Positions 11,769-24,253 of a stretch of 64,000 nt of DNA are shown here, piece by piece. The position numbers and the translations under genes were made by a program. The stretch covers positions 27,259,302 to 27,323,301 of the forward strand of contig CM053333.1 of NCBI GenBank assembly GCA_028583605.1, in the 5' to 3' direction. The stretch's first letter is position 1. Each line of letters begins with the position of its first letter. Source of the DNA: Dastarcus helophoroides (taxonomy: Eukaryota; Arthropoda; Insecta; Coleoptera; Bothrideridae). The notes under the pieces are model-generated. The model searched no databases. It saw only the letters and a program-made list of their open reading frames with translations, and was not told where the DNA came from.

Positions 11769-13140
11769 TTAATAATTGACAGGTAGAAAATAAATTTCTT
11801 GGAGTGCCGGCGTTTGGAAAGAGTTGAATATACTATAGAATGGATTCTTAGGGTTAGCAGATCTTTTGGCGGCATATGACAGCAGAAGTTTTTCGCGTCG
11901 CAACGAAAGAGGGAGCTCGCGAGCTTCACAATAGAGGGATTCGGAAGGACTAGATCTAAAAGCACCCAGACATATACGAAGTGCGGTGTTATGTACCGTG
12001 TTCAGGCTTTTTAGGTTAGATTTGCTGGCGCTTATACAGACTAAGCAGCCATAATTTAGTTTAGAACCTATTAAGGCTCTATATATTCTGAGGAGGGCAT
12101 CCTCTTCTGCACCCCAGTGGTGGTGTGATAACGTTTTCAAGATGTTTAGATGTTTTGAACAGTGTCCTTTAACTTCTTGAATGTGTTGTTTTCAGGTAAG
12201 ACGACTATCAAAAGCTAGTCCATGAAATTTGTGTCGATCTACCACTTGTTAAGGTTGATTATTTAATAGTATACTTGGCTGATGGGTTCCTCTCCGTCGG
12301 CTAAATTTAATAACTTTAGACTTATAAGCAGAGAAGTTAAAACCTGACATTTTAGACCAGCTAGATAGATTATTTATAGCATTTTGCAAATTACATGTAG
12401 TTGGGATAACTTTTCCTGAACAGTAAAGGATGAGATCGTCTGCATATAGAGAGTATTTGACTGGCTGTTTTACGGAGGAACATATATCATTTATGGCCAA
12501 AATAAATAACGTAGTGCTTAATACCGAGCCTTGAGGCACTCCGTTTTTCAGCGTGAACGGGTATAATACTTTTGCATTAGCCACCATCTTAGATGTTCTA
12601 TCGGTTAAAAAATGTTTTAGGAAAGCTAATATGTTTCCTGTCAGATTAACTTCCTTTAATTTGTAGTAAATGACCGAACTTAAAGTAGTGTCAAACGCAC
12701 TTTCTATATCAAAAATCACTGCTAAAATGTCTTGCTTGGCACTAAAAGCATCAGAAATCTCTGTTTCAAGAGTTACAAGGTTATCTATGGTGCTACGATG
12801 TAGCCTAAATCTAGATTGTTCTTGACGAATAAGCTTATGTCTCTCAAGGTACCACATCAGACGCTTGTTGATCATCTTTTCTAATAGTTTACACATCGTG
12901 CAAGTTAACGCCATAGGTCGAAAGCATTTAGGGTCGACTGAGGTGGTATCATTTTTTTTTCAAGGTAAAATTATGGATTGCCACCACTGAGATGGAAACA
13001 TTTGTCCTAGCCAAATCAGGTTGTATAATTCCAGGAGCTTTTTTAAACTGGGTGTAGAAAGGTTTTTAAGAAAAATGAAAGGAATATTATCTGGTCCTGC
13101 TGCAGAGTTTTTGCAGAAGGAAAGGGCGTGCTTAAGTTCT
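11769..13140 (-). pseudogene. LINE ORF2 reverse transcriptase
   Basis: The longest open piece is 12249-12914. It holds the RT core: LEKMINKRLMWYLERH (finger), DIESAFDT (catalytic Asp, motif A), GVPQGSVLSTTLF (motif B), YSLYADDLILYC (motif C, catalytic ADD) and a WSKMSGFNFSAYKSKVIKF segment. The thumb and connection region continues at 11769-12140 (YRALIGSKLNYGCLVC, LNTVHNTALRICLGAF). Upstream remnants to about 13140 contain the NSAAGPDNIPFIFLKNL-like start of the RT domain. Catalytic residues are retained, but the frame breaks at about 12920 and 12200. Confidence 0.88.
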
Positions 13141-13618
13141 TGAAGTGAGAAAGCCTGATTTAGTGGTGCAGAATCTGGAAATGTTATTGGTGTTGTGGCG
13201 GTTGTGGAATATCTTAATTTTTTGTTTTTGCTTTAAAATGATCTGCCAGTGTGTTGACAATATCTTGACTATTTGTGATGCTTTGACCATTAAATTCTAT
13301 TGCAGGTATCTTATAAACTGTATTATGACCTTTCATTCGTTTTATTTTCTTCCATACTTGGCAAGGGGGGGTCTCACCTGTTATTTCACTCGTGTATTTA
13401 TACCATGACTGCCTTATGCTTTGTTTTAAGATTTGCTTGGATTATGATTTTAATTTTTTGTATGTAATAAGATCTTGAGAGTGAGTTCTGTGGTATTTAT
13501 TTAAAGCTCTTTTGCACTCTCACGTTGCGACTTAACAAGCGTCATTCCATCATGGAACTTTTTTTTGTCTGACATTTATTTCATGCCTTCCAATATATTT
13601 TTCTGCTGACGAAACGAT

Positions 13619-14445
13619 TCAGTTGATAAACTGGTTTGTAACTTGGTCGATATCATCAGAAAATTGAAGTATATCAGTTTGTGACTCTACATACGAACTA
13701 AAACTGTTCCAATCTGCTTGCCTTATTCTCCATTTGGTAACAGAGTCTGCAGGTTTAAATACCTTATCGGAAATAATTATGGGGTAGTGATCACTATCGT
13801 ATAGAATGTCTAAGGTGTGCCACCTTAATAATGGAAATGTCCTTGGATCGCAAAAGCTAAGATCAATAGATGAGAGTTTTCCCGCATGTATATTGAAGTG
13901 TGTGCTGCATCTAGTATTTAGAAGACTTAAATTGGTGTTATTTATTGTATTTTTGATCATTTTTCCTCGTTCAAATGAGTATTCGGATCCCCAGATTACG
14001 TTGTGAGTATTGAAGTCACCGACAAGGATGAACGGGGTTGGTAACTGGGCTACAAGATCATAGATATGAACTTCTGTTAGATTATAGTTCGGTGATATAT
14101 ATATATATATATATATATACGTTACATATTGTAACGGACACCAGACATCGATGGCTACTGCATCTAGGATTGTTGTTATTGGAAATTTTTGAGCAAATAG
14201 ACCATGTAATGCAAATATAGAAGTTCCACCTCTAGCTCTCGAACATTCAGCCCTCATAATTTTTGAGGTAAGGCTTATGAGTTTCCTTAAAATTTGTTTC
14301 TTGGAAGCAGATGATATCAGATAGGGTATTTGAGACAATGTGTTGTATACGTTCAAGGCGAGGATAAAATCCGTCGCAATTCCATTGTAGGAGAGTCAAT
14401 TTTGTCAGTAATTTTAAAATGTTGATTTTGTTGACTGTTTGGAGT
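13619..14445 (-). pseudogene. LINE ORF2 N-terminal endonuclease
   Basis: An apurinic-type endonuclease that would nick target DNA. Motifs in order: LLQWNCDGFY at the start (near 14390, in another frame), then SDIICFQETNF, then FILVGDFNTHNVIWGS, SSIDLSFCDP and DSDHYPIIIS. The last holds the conserved SDH catalytic pair. The main open piece is 245 codons. A run of alternating Tyr-Ile (residues about 80-89) comes from an in-frame TA microsatellite at 14096-14119. Domain order and spacing match other I-group elements. Confidence 0.85.
14096..14119. repeat. (TA)n microsatellite inside the endonuclease ORF
   Basis: About 24 bp of TA dinucleotides, encoding alternating Tyr and Ile in the minus-strand endonuclease frame without breaking it. 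Confidence 0.9.
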
Positions 14446-16240
14446 TATCATCGCTTAACTCTAGAAAGTATTGAGATAATAGGCTGAATGTGCTTTGGGT
14501 TTCAAGTTCTTCCGATGTGAGGTATGCTTTGATCTTTTTAGTTAATCAAGTAAAACGGTTTTCAATATGCCTTTCTTTAAGGGCAGTGATACCGGCTCCG
14601 CGTAAATTTGGTAAAAATAAAAAGAAAAAAAAATCGAAATAGTTTTTTTAGTCTGAAAATCTATAGCACTGCTGTTCACCGTCGGTTCAAAAATCACTAG
14701 GCAAAACTGTCGGGAAAGGCTAGGCCTTTTGTGTCTGACACGGGACTGACTCTTGTTTGTCCACCGAGGCCTTTTATTGGGAAGCGGTTGTCATTATGAT
14801 TTAATTTACCACCACAACGAATTCTATTCTTAGAAGTAATGCAATTATCGGCTTTTGTCTATCTCAATTGCAGTTTCATTAAAATGAAACGCAATTAGGA
14901 CAGTTGATGGTAAACGTCTACTAAACATCCGGGCTGTAATGGACCCAGGGACAAAAGCTTTGAGCAATTATCCCAAGCTCGACAATACTCACCCTTTGTT
15001 CATTCTAATTAGGATGAAATGCAATTGCATTTTTCATGATAAGGAAAAGCACTTAAGACGGCAAACATCCTGTTATTCATTGGGGTGTAATTATCTTATC
15101 ACTTTAGTGAATACTTCAATTTCTGCCTAGCGTTTTTTTGCTACCTTTAAGCGTCGTCATAAAGATGAATATACGGTATAAGCAGGATATATTTTATGCA
15201 TATTTGACAGATGAGATTTAATATCTGTAGTAAATTTTAAAGCTTTAATATAAGGGTTGTTACTGCCGTATGAGTTTTATAGAAAAGCAAAAACATTATC
15301 AATAAGAATTATAAAATCTTCCGGGTTCTTTTGATATAGTTCCTGAATGGAGAATTTTGTAGATTCTGTTAGTGGAGGTTCTGAGGATGTATCTGTTTTG
15401 CGTCTTTTATTAGCAGGTTTCAAATTCTTTCGAGTGTTACTGCTGTTATTAGGAGGAGGCATTTTGGATATGCCAGGTGGTATAGTAGAAGAAGAGTTAC
15501 TTGGAATACAGTAACCCTGCTCAATTGGTGTCAATATTTCCGAAAGGCCTCGTTTTGGAGAAGTAGTTACCGCTGTGGGAAGAGCATCGGTAATGATATG
15601 GTTAGTTGAGGGAGGTCTCGTGCAATTGCTTGCAATGTGCTCTGTTTGTTTACAGATAAAGCATTCTATTTTATCTGTAGAGAGAAAAATTCGATATTCA
15701 TTTCCATCATATGAAATTACTAGGGAAGATTGTACATCAACATTTTCTGTGGATGAGGGGAGGCTAGATGTAATCCGAGACTGGTCAGCGCGTTTTCAAC
15801 AACATTGTGCGGTATTGTAGGGCTTATGTTTGAGATAACTATTCTTTTAGTAGGCGACACAAGTATGCATATATTTAAATTTATGTTTCCTATGGCAATA
15901 GTGGTATGTGCTGTGATCAATTGATCCACAAGCTCAGTACTTACTAGTCAGGTATGATATGCAGATTCTATTATTCGATATTCGAGAGGCAAAAGAGATG
16001 TTTTTGGCTCCCATTCGGTCTGCGACAGCTTTTACATAGTCGAACAATATTAAGTTATCTTCTGCGTGAAAAATAATTGCTTGGTCCCTTTTCGGGAAAG
16101 CAGGTTTAGGAACTGATTTGGCTACTGACAAGTCCGAATGTTTGTTAGCAGTTACTGGAGAGCTGCAGCTATTATCTTGACATATTTTTATTTGCTATGA
16201 GGATTTCTTCTTCGTTATTGCTGCCCAAGTAGTCAAGAGC
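14434..16240 (-). pseudogene. LINE ORF1 (gag-like RNA-binding protein)
   Basis: Pieces in order on the minus strand: VAKSVPKPAFPKRDQAIIFH (16131 down); RIVISNISPTIPHNVVENAL, an RRM-like segment (about 15850); a CCHC knuckle CFICKQTEHIASNC (about 15655-15610); then a Pro/Ser/Asn-rich linker and IQELYQKNPEDFIILIDNVF (15277-15400). After one in-frame stop the same frame continues to about 15155. The C-terminus LTSEELETQSTFSLLSQYF resumes at 14434-14575, after the foreign insert. I-group ORF1 proteins package element RNA. Several stops and shifts are present. Confidence 0.75.
14582..15144. mobile_element. Unidentified 563-bp insertion in LINE ORF1
   Basis: The segment separates two parts of ORF1 that belong together. 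It is bounded by the direct repeat CTTTAAG (14575-14581 and 15145-15151), a 7-bp candidate target duplication. It has no clear terminal inverted repeat, and its only open frame (14939-15130, plus) has no domain. It contains repeated AATTGCA/TGCAATT words. The class is not recognised. Confidence 0.55.
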
Positions 16241-16250
16241 AGTTAATTGT

Positions 16251-16980
16251 CTACTTGGGTTTCTAATTGTTATTACTTATGCTGATAATTGACAACCAGG
16301 TGTTTATCGAAACTAATATGACGGTTGCCTGTCCAACACGGCGCTAACCTGGGCTGATGGAGTGCGATTTTCTTATCACTGTTCACAAAAACTTTATAGT
16401 TATTGCTTAGATAAAGTTTGTATCTGCACAAAACAAAGATGAAAGTTTTTTAGGAATTACTCACAATAAAACTAAACCTCCAAGAGAAAAGCGAAATTCA
16501 CTCGTAGAAACAATTTGGTAATCATCAATTAATTGTCGACTATGAGCACAATCGAACAGATGTTGACCCGTCGAAGTGTAACACGCCTTAACATTTATAA
16601 AAACTCTTAAATAAGAAGTTTTAACTTTTGAAATATTGAGCTTTTTTTAAGCTTCATCAAAAGTTTTTAAATTTCAATAAAATTTCAAACCAAGTAAATT
16701 ATAAATTTTGATGCAAGTGTTTAAAACTTATTGTTTTATAAAGTTTTTTTTTCGAAATTAGAATATTATTTTTAGTCTCTTGCTTGGATTTAAAGGCCGA
16801 AACCCTGGGAATATTTATTTTTAAAGTGAAAACTTCTTTGCATTAAGCGATTTTGGATCGGGGATAAATTTATCCTTTTGCATGATGGTAAAGAAATTAG
16901 CATTATGATAATGCGAAACGATAAGTTTACCTCCTATCAAAAATCGGACAACGAATATGAGAAATGTAAACTTAAAAGAT
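16251..16980. other. No gene seen; possible LINE 5' leader
   Basis: 16250-16580 may include the 5' untranslated region of the adjacent LINE. The rest is AT-rich. The open frame 16821-17063 is fortuitous and overlaps a SINE-like segment. Confidence 0.4.
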
Positions 16981-16984
16981 GAGG

Positions 16985-17063
16985 CATCGTCAACAGGGTG
17001 CGAACCTGTGACCTCGTAGCGTATTAAGCTTGTGATACGTACTACATTGGCCGGCCTCGACAA
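16985..17063 (-). mobile_element. tRNA-derived SINE head or tRNA-like segment
   Basis: On the minus strand about 78 nt read like a tRNA: GGCCGGCCAATGTAGTACG resembles an A box, and GGTTCGCACCC (16996-17006) is a good B box. The B box is flanked by complementary T-arm halves (CAGG/CCTG). Spacing between the boxes suits RNA polymerase III promoters. No cloverleaf anticodon arm is convincing, so a SINE head is more likely than a functional tRNA. Confidence 0.45.
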
Positions 17064-17369
17064 GTCCGCTTCTAACTTGTGTCTTAAATATAACTATACT
17101 CCTGTTATGAGTTAAATTAACTATTGTGCGTTATTTAAATTGTATTTCAATTTAATTATTATTATAATTGTTTAATTGTAGGACCACTGTACGGGGTGAG
17201 CGAAACTCGATGTCTCAGTTCTATTATAAGAAAACGAAAAACGATATTTAAAATATCAAAAGAGATTCTTAATTTGGATAAGGTCCATTTAACGCCAAAT
17301 TTGCGTATTTTTGCATATTTGTAAGCTGAAGTTATGACGTTACTAAATATTTTTTCTTCAGGAACATAT

Positions 17370-17728
17370 TGTAACAAAAGGTAATTATAGAATTTAGTAG
17401 GAAATTTTTCTAAAAAAATTTGATAAGGGGAAGCAGCTGCGATAATGAGTCAAACGGCAGAAATGCTCCAGAAAATTCCGCAAAGGATAAGTCTTATTGG
17501 TACGTTCCTTCTAGAAACCGGGACGAGATCTATAAATAAGTAATCGGCTTTCCCTCAGTCAGTCACTGAATAAATGAATAAGTTGGCTAGTTAATTAACC
17601 AGTGTTAGTGAGTTAATTAGTCAGTTGGTCGGTTAAGTGAATTATAATTGTAGTGTTCCGGAATCAGTTTGGAAATAAAGTGGTTACAATTCATGGCGTA
17701 TTAATCTTCGAACCGATAACGCGCAACA
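17370..17728 (+). mobile_element. Solo LTR, gypsy-type family, subfamily 2
   Basis: Begins TGTAAC and ends GCAACA, flanked by ATAT at 17366-17369 and 17729-17732, a perfect 4-bp target duplication. It holds TCAGTCAGTCACTG, an initiator-like segment after a TATAAATA box, and an AATAAAG polyadenylation signal. It resembles the LTRs at 42122, 45718 and 60326, but is closest to the inverted copy at 33601-35499. Confidence 0.85.
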
Positions 17729-18354
17729 ATATCTATTTTTTTAATATTTAGAAAAAGCTAATTTTTCTTAACAAATTTTGTTGAGAAAAGAATTTGGTAT
17801 CCTTTTTGGTTAAAAATGTATATGCAAATTTATTGTTAAAAAAGTAATATCAAAAATTTGTAATCACCAAAACTTAAGAAAAAAGCCTTTGGAAACGCAA
17901 TGAATCAAAACTAAAAGTAAAGTAGCATGCGTCGATGATTGAATTATTGGTTGGCAAATATTGTCTTGTTTACATTTGATTTTGGAAAATATAAAAAGGT
18001 AGGTAACATTCCCAGCACTTATTTTAAAATATTTACAATATTCTTTGTTTGCTAGTGTGGGTTCGAACTACATTACATAGAATAATTTCCTAGTTTTAAG
18101 TTTTCACTTCTGTCGGCAGTCTCTAAGACTGCATATGTTTTTTTAATATTAAAACTGATATTTTGTTCATTTTAAAAAAAAAATTTATCTTTTAAAAAAC
18201 AACACAGAATAAATGTTTATGTTTCTTAATTTGAAAATGATGGCTTACTTATATTTCGTTTTTTCTTAAGAAATGTTTATTTTGAATAATTGAAAATTCT
18301 CAAACGGAATAATTATAAAATTTATTAGTATAATATTTAATTTTTTTTTGAAAA
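17729..18354. other. AT-rich DNA, nothing recognised
   Basis: No ORF with domain content, no repeat structure noticed. Confidence 0.5.
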
Positions 18355-19544
18355 ACATGGTGAGGCTAGGGTTGTGGCATTGGATATTTCAAAGGCTTTC
18401 GACACAGTCTGGCACCGATCTCTTCTCGCCAAGTTAACATCTTATGGTCTTCCCCCTGGACTGTCATTTGATATTCAATTTTCTCGCTGACAGATCTCCT
18501 CAGGTCGTCGTCGATGGCATCTCATCCGAGACATTTGTGATTAACGCAGGAGTGCCTCAGGGGTCTGTTCTGTCTCCTACTTAATTTCTGCTACACATAA
18601 ACGATCTCTTAGCTTCAACTTCCAATCCTATATACAGTTACGCAGATGATAGTAACCTCGGGTCATCTTTTTTCTCCAAAAAACCATTATCTATGGCTGC
18701 TTTAGATCTTCTAAGGGAACAGCAGATACAGACAAATAATTGGGATCTCGAGATTATTCTGAAATGTGTTAAGAACAATTTAGTCGACTTCAACGCTTCA
18801 AAAACTCAGGCCGCGGTTTCTCTAAGAAAACATCAAGGGATAATGCAACAAACATACTAATGGTGGGTAAAATCCTTTCGATGGGATCTAATTTATCTAT
18901 CCTAGGAGTGAATTTAAGCACTAACTTCTCTTGGGACAATCATGTGCGCGCCATTGCCAAATCCGTTTCTCAGAAGCTAGGCTTTCTTTTTAGAGCTAAA
19001 AAGTACTTGACATCTCATCAGCTATTAACACTATACAAAGCTTAACTTAGGCCAACACTAGAATACTATTCTCATGTTTGGATTTTAGCCCCAAAACAGA
19101 CTTTAGCTCTCTTGGATTCAATTCAAAGAAGAGCGATTCGCCTAATTGATGACGAGAGTCTGACCGATTCTCTCGAAACATTAGAGCACAGGCGTATGGT
19201 TGGTGACTTGTTTCTTTCCTACAAGTACTATCATGGAAGATGCTCGCAGGAACTAATAGGATTGATCCGTCCAAGGGCAAGATTCTCGAGGCGTACTAGA
19301 CAGTCGGAGACAGCAAATTCCAAATTCCGGTACAGCTTGACACAGTGAGGACTTCTGTCTACGGAGACTCTTTTTTCTATAGAACTTCTAAGTTATGGAA
19401 CTTGTTACCGAAAGGAATTTTCCTCAAAAATTACAACCTATCCTTATTTAAGAAGGCGGTTCATGGTCATCTATTCTTGTTTCCGCATCCTACTCGCAGT
19501 GCTTTAAAAGCATAATGGGGTTACCCTTTGTGGGTGGATTAAAC
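18355..19544 (+). pseudogene. CR1/L2-like LINE reverse transcriptase fragment, 5'-truncated
   Basis: The RT starts inside the domain: VVALDISKAFDTVWHRSLL (motif A Asp). Then follow AGVPQGSVLS in a shifted frame, YSYADDSNL (motif C), FNASKTQAAVF, LSILGVNLSTNFSWDNHV and LDSIQRRAIRLIDDESL (19112-19348). The 3' end is GGGTGGATTAAAC. A second copy of the same family is at 45783-46796 on the other strand, with the same 3' terminus. Typical of 5'-truncated target-primed insertions. Several stops, for example YL* after SVLSPT. Not functional. Confidence 0.85.
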
Positions 19545-22500
19545 TTTTAAAAAAAGAAATTAAATAGTTAATATATTTACTGTGGTGTGTCGAGTTCTAC
19601 TAAACTGTTCTATTTCCTCGTTTGTTTTATTCAATTGAATTTTATTCATTTTTTCTTGGAAATATTAAATCAACAAATACTGTATTATAAAAATTCTTTG
19701 CAACATAACGTTTTGCGCGAGAAACAGATTTTTTAGCAGTTCACAAATTAGATAAGGGTTATCTGTTAGGCCTGGTTTACTTCAAGTTTAATTACCTAAA
19801 CTGAGTAAAATAACATGTTAATTTTGAAGGACCGCTGAAAAGTAGAGTAATAAACAAGGGTAACATGTCAATAACGGCGACCGTAGCAAATATTTCGGCA
19901 AGACCATGTGGTGGTATACTGGAGGAATTTTACGTTCAAAAAACGCTCTTATAAACACGTACAATTGTAAGTTATTTAAATTTTAATTATCGAAGTAAAA
20001 CTTGCAAGATAAAAGGACGACGTTATTCAAAATGGGTTTGCAGTTTGATATGCACTTTAAGCATCCTTTTCAAAATGCATTTAAGGGTTAATTTGGATTA
20101 GAAATATTTAAATTAGTAGAAATTCTGCATCCTCATGCCCTCTAGCGAGATGCAGAGGATGTCTTTCGGTCCTCAGAATTTAAGGGTATGGGAATAAAAA
20201 GATAAAGCACCAAAGACCAATTTTAAAGAAGTCAAATACTGAACTTCGATGAAATTAGTTTAGAAATTATGGTCAACTTCCGGACTTATAAAAACGAGTA
20301 CGAAATACGGGAGTTTAAGAAAAAACAAACAAAAACTGCTTCTGTTTGTGCTAATTAAAGTGAATGAACATAAAAAAAACAATTTCTCTTCAACGTGAAG
20401 TTCTTGTGCCATTTGTGTGATGTTTGCTACGGGACAAATAGGCAAGTAAAGTTTAAATTGTCCGATGATTTTATTTGATGGTTTTCGCTCTTATATAATT
20501 TAATTAACTTCTCCTAAAATTTGAAAAATACTTGTTCCTCATTTTGAGTAATATGGGGTTGGGGGGCGTACAAAAAAAGAGAAAGGAAAGTAAAACTTCC
20601 ACAACAAACCGAATGAATGAGAAAGTTGTTGTTAGAAAATTATCATAGGGCCAAGAACCCTACCGTTGACTGGTGCAACTACCAGTCTCAGTTTCAAAAA
20701 GGGAAACAAAAATAAAACAAAATAAAAAATACAAAGACAAGAAAACGAAAAGGAAATAAAGCGCATTCGCTTCATACAAATATTTTCATTTCCTTAAGGT
20801 CGATGTTAGTGTTCTGCTGTTGGAAGCTGAGTTTCCAGGGGTTCCAAAATAATTTATACCCATCACCACAAAGGTCCGGTAACTGGCAGCAGAGACATAT
20901 ATTTGGGTTTTACTGACGATGTTCTGCAAGTTCTAGAAACGTGGGCATTGTACACCTTAACATCCTAGAAGCATAAGCCACAATGAGCTCTTACCTAGTT
21001 CTTGTTTTGGTGTATTCACCTAGCGCTACCTCATTCGCAGATTCTCCTTCGTAGGTTGCTTGAATCCCAAAAATATAGGACAAGACAACCTGGCCCAAAG
21101 AGAGCCTTATAGATCTGTTGACAAATGGGGAGTACTAACGTAGGTGAACGAGCAGTATCAGCATCAGCTCTCGTTAGGGAGATGTTTTGACGAAAGAAAT
21201 GAGAACTTCTTGCCAGTTTCTAACTTTAATTTCAATGTTTTGTGCTAAGTCAAGCTTAGCCACTTTCTAAGCCAGAAACGCCCCTTCTATTAGACTAGTA
21301 GCCGTAGAAGTAGATGTAATGTTGGAAGGGAAAATTCTGCTCAGAAAGTTTCTACGAAATCTGAACAATAATTACAGTCGATTTGATGACACTGGTTTAA
21401 GTTCGAGTGATTGGGTTTGGTATGAGAAAAACAGAAAAAACAAACAAAGGAACCATTTAACAAAGGAAAGAAAGAAAGAGTGAGAGAACAAGAGATCTGT
21501 AAGATTGAATCAACATTTATAAATTTGATTTATTACGATAAATCACAACTTCATTTCCAAGCTTGAGCTCCTTTTTCTCGTAGCATTATCCTTTGGATAT
21601 TGTTAGCTCAAAGCTTTGACAGAAAACTGTATGCTATGTGAAGTATGCTTGAATTAAGAAGCGACAAAACACAGAAAAATTGGGGAATAAAACAGACACC
21701 TGAAAATAGTTTGAGAACCTCTGTGTACAAACTTACCAGCGAATACCCACCGATAATCAGGTACAAAGTTAGCTGCATTTGGTTTGAAAACCTTTGAGTA
21801 CAAACCAAATGGCTCAGCTGGGGAAAATATTGCGATTATTAGGGTTAAAATAAACTTTGGAAAATTAATACCTGACCTACTATATATGAGCAAAAGAGTT
21901 AAACAAAGAATGTCAGATTATTTGTGCTTAATGAATTCTCTTAATTTTCTAAAGAAATATTTCCCTCAGATCTGTGTCCAGCAAATTTAAACAAGTTGAA
22001 ACAAACAGGTTCACTTTATTTTGTTGTATTATGTTTAAGAACACTTGAAAATCGCAAACTTGAAATTTTGTTGATTTATTTGTTGACCTATTGTAATAAA
22101 CGTTGAGGTCAATTGTTGTTTGAATTTGATAACACTTCCCTGTCGACTCTACGAACTGGGGTTACAATTTATTTGAATAAAATAATTTTAAACACAACGT
22201 AGACAAATTGGGTCCGAAAATCGAAGGTAAATTATTCTTCGAAAATTTTTAAAGATGAGCGAAATTCGACGATTTTGAAAAACTATCTACAATCACTGGT
22301 TATGGTCACAAACGGCTGCTCATCACATTACATTAATTTAAAGTTATTTATTTGTTTGACTTTAAAGAAAGTTTTCTTAGAAATAGTTATCAAAAATTGA
22401 CGGCATTCTTTGTAGGTAAGCATTACTTTATGAAGTTTTACAATATTAATAACTCAGAAAGTGAATTACTAATAAGGTAACAATGCAGTAAAATTTGTAG

Positions 22501-23670
22501 CAGTGTGGTACTCATCCAAACTCAAATATGACATTTCTTTCAAAATATATTTTTAAAAATTTAAAACATTTTTAGAAAAAAATTAAAAAAGTAAAAAAAT
22601 TAATCATTAAGCACATTAACAAATTTCATCTCAAAAAATTAACTAATTTATTATTATTACAATAATTATATACAATGCGATGCAAATATTTTTTCTTTTC
22701 CATATTAACTGGACTGGATATTTACTATATCTGACTGAAATATATTTGTAATATTTCATTGATTTTTTTTTATTACTATTTAACCAACCGGTGTAATTCT
22801 TCCAATTGTATTTTTTGTTCAGAAACCTAACAGTGCATTTATTTTTTAGCTCTGTTGTTGCAAAATTATGTTTCAGATTTAAGACATATATTATATTTTA
22901 TGCTTAATTTTTAATAGATCATTCATCATTCGTCATTTATTAGGTACATACGAGCACATGAATAAAATAAAATTTCTTATCACGTATTTTATTAATTAAT
23001 TTTGGTAGTACATCGGCAGTAATCGTAGTTAAAAGTCTTTGGAATGTTACATTTTCGCTGCCTAAGCGAGGTGGGAGCACCAGACTGCCACCACCATTCG
23101 ATTTTTAGCATACACTGTACGCGTGTGTATCAATTTCAAGGCCGCTTTGTAGTAGATTTAGTGAGCCAACAATACTACACTACTTAGGGGCAACACTATA
23201 CTTAAGCAGGAAACATGTTAAGGCACATGCTTATCAACAAAATTAGCAGAGTTCACATATTATGAAACATGTTGAGCAACTTCAGTTGACAAAACGCGAG
23301 CTAGGAGTGGGTGCTATGAAAGGGTTATCAAAGCATGAAAAGTGGCAACTGCTGGAGGCTTGACAATAGCGATGAAAAATAAGAGAAGGAAAAGAAGAGT
23401 ATTTATAAAGAAATGGTTTTTAAACCGCAACAAGTCTGTTGAGAGTTAAAAATTAAAGGACCAAAATACTAGAACTTTTTTTTTTGATTGAACTATAGCT
23501 GACGTGTCAGTTCAAACACTTCACAAAGTCGTAATGACATGACGGCTCATAAACGTCAAATGGGCTTTAACTTTATTACACTTCTCTTTTTGAAATTACT
23601 CTTAGGCTCTTGATTTTTTTTATCGAAAAGTTCTTTATTTGAGCTAGGAAAATACTTTTATATTTTCCTA
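19545..23670. other. AT-rich DNA, no gene recognised
   Basis: Frames at 20260-20445, 21608-21893 and 21784-21990 overlap one another on both strands and carry no domain. A purine-rich stretch (21420-21490) and a GC-richer patch (20800-21200) were inspected for receptor exons; none was found. Confidence 0.5.
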
Positions 23671-23674
23671 TTAA

Positions 23675-24253
23675 CCCCCCGTCGCGCACAATTTATCTAA
23701 TAGATACAAGGCGAAATATTTCAAAGTTATTTTACAAACGTGAAGCTAGATAGAGCTGCCCTTTTAAGTAATCTAGTCTTTCCCATGTTCAATTGATCAC
23801 TGCATGATGCATGAATTTGTCGAGTGCAGGAAGGACTTAACTTGAGACAAAAACGATCCGTTAAACCATTGGGTCCAGTAACATTTAGTTTTTTAATTGA
23901 AAGATAATTGAATATTTTTAACTTGTTTCAATTATTTTACAACAGTAATGAAGAAACTTGTATATTTCTTTCCAGCGAGGCTCAAAAACTGCCCAATTTT
24001 GGGTAATATGATCATATGATCTGATAGATACATGCGTCCATTTATGTAACATACCTTTAATTTTTTTAATTTTATCAACTCGAGGGCTAAAAATCGGAAA
24101 TTTTAAAATCCGTAAAATACCAAAATGTGAGATCTTGTGTACTAATCAGTTCTAATAATGTTTTATAATAGTTCTGGGATCATTTGACCTCACGATCTGT
24201 TAGATACAATGCGCAGGATCATGTCTTCGAAAGTGATTGCGCCCGACGGAGGG
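23675..24253. mobile_element. piggyBac-type MITE with TTAA ends
   Basis: Flanked by TTAA at 23671-23674 and 24254-24257. Ends are inverted: CCCCCCGTCGCGCACAAT on the left against CCCTCCGTCGGGCGCAAT (complement of the right end). Subterminal inverted motifs TATCTAATAGATAC and TGTATCTAACAGATC follow. TTAA duplication plus CCC-starting repeats is the piggyBac signature. 579 bp, no ORF. Confidence 0.85.

Larger units (their letters stand above)
10735..16250 (-). mobile_element. I-clade non-LTR retrotransposon (LINE), degenerate
   Basis: On the minus strand the order is gag-like ORF1 with a CCHC knuckle, AP-type endonuclease, reverse transcriptase, RNase H and a C-terminal zinc-binding tail. RNase H together with this endonuclease and RT style is typical of the I group. 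The 3' end (left) runs into a TAAATAAATAAATA-type tail at about 10715-10740, as I elements end in A-rich or TAA repeats. Frameshifts and stops interrupt every domain. A 563-bp foreign segment lies in ORF1. The 5' limit near 16250 is uncertain. Confidence 0.85.

Noticed and set aside
11504..11779. Plus-strand 91-codon frame
   Set aside because: Shadow of the minus-strand RNase H coding region of the LINE.
13145..13408. Plus-strand 87-codon frame
   Set aside because: Shadow of the LINE ORF2 region between endonuclease and RT.
20800..21200. GC-richer patch considered as a receptor exon
   Set aside because: No splice-bounded open frame with class C receptor motifs.
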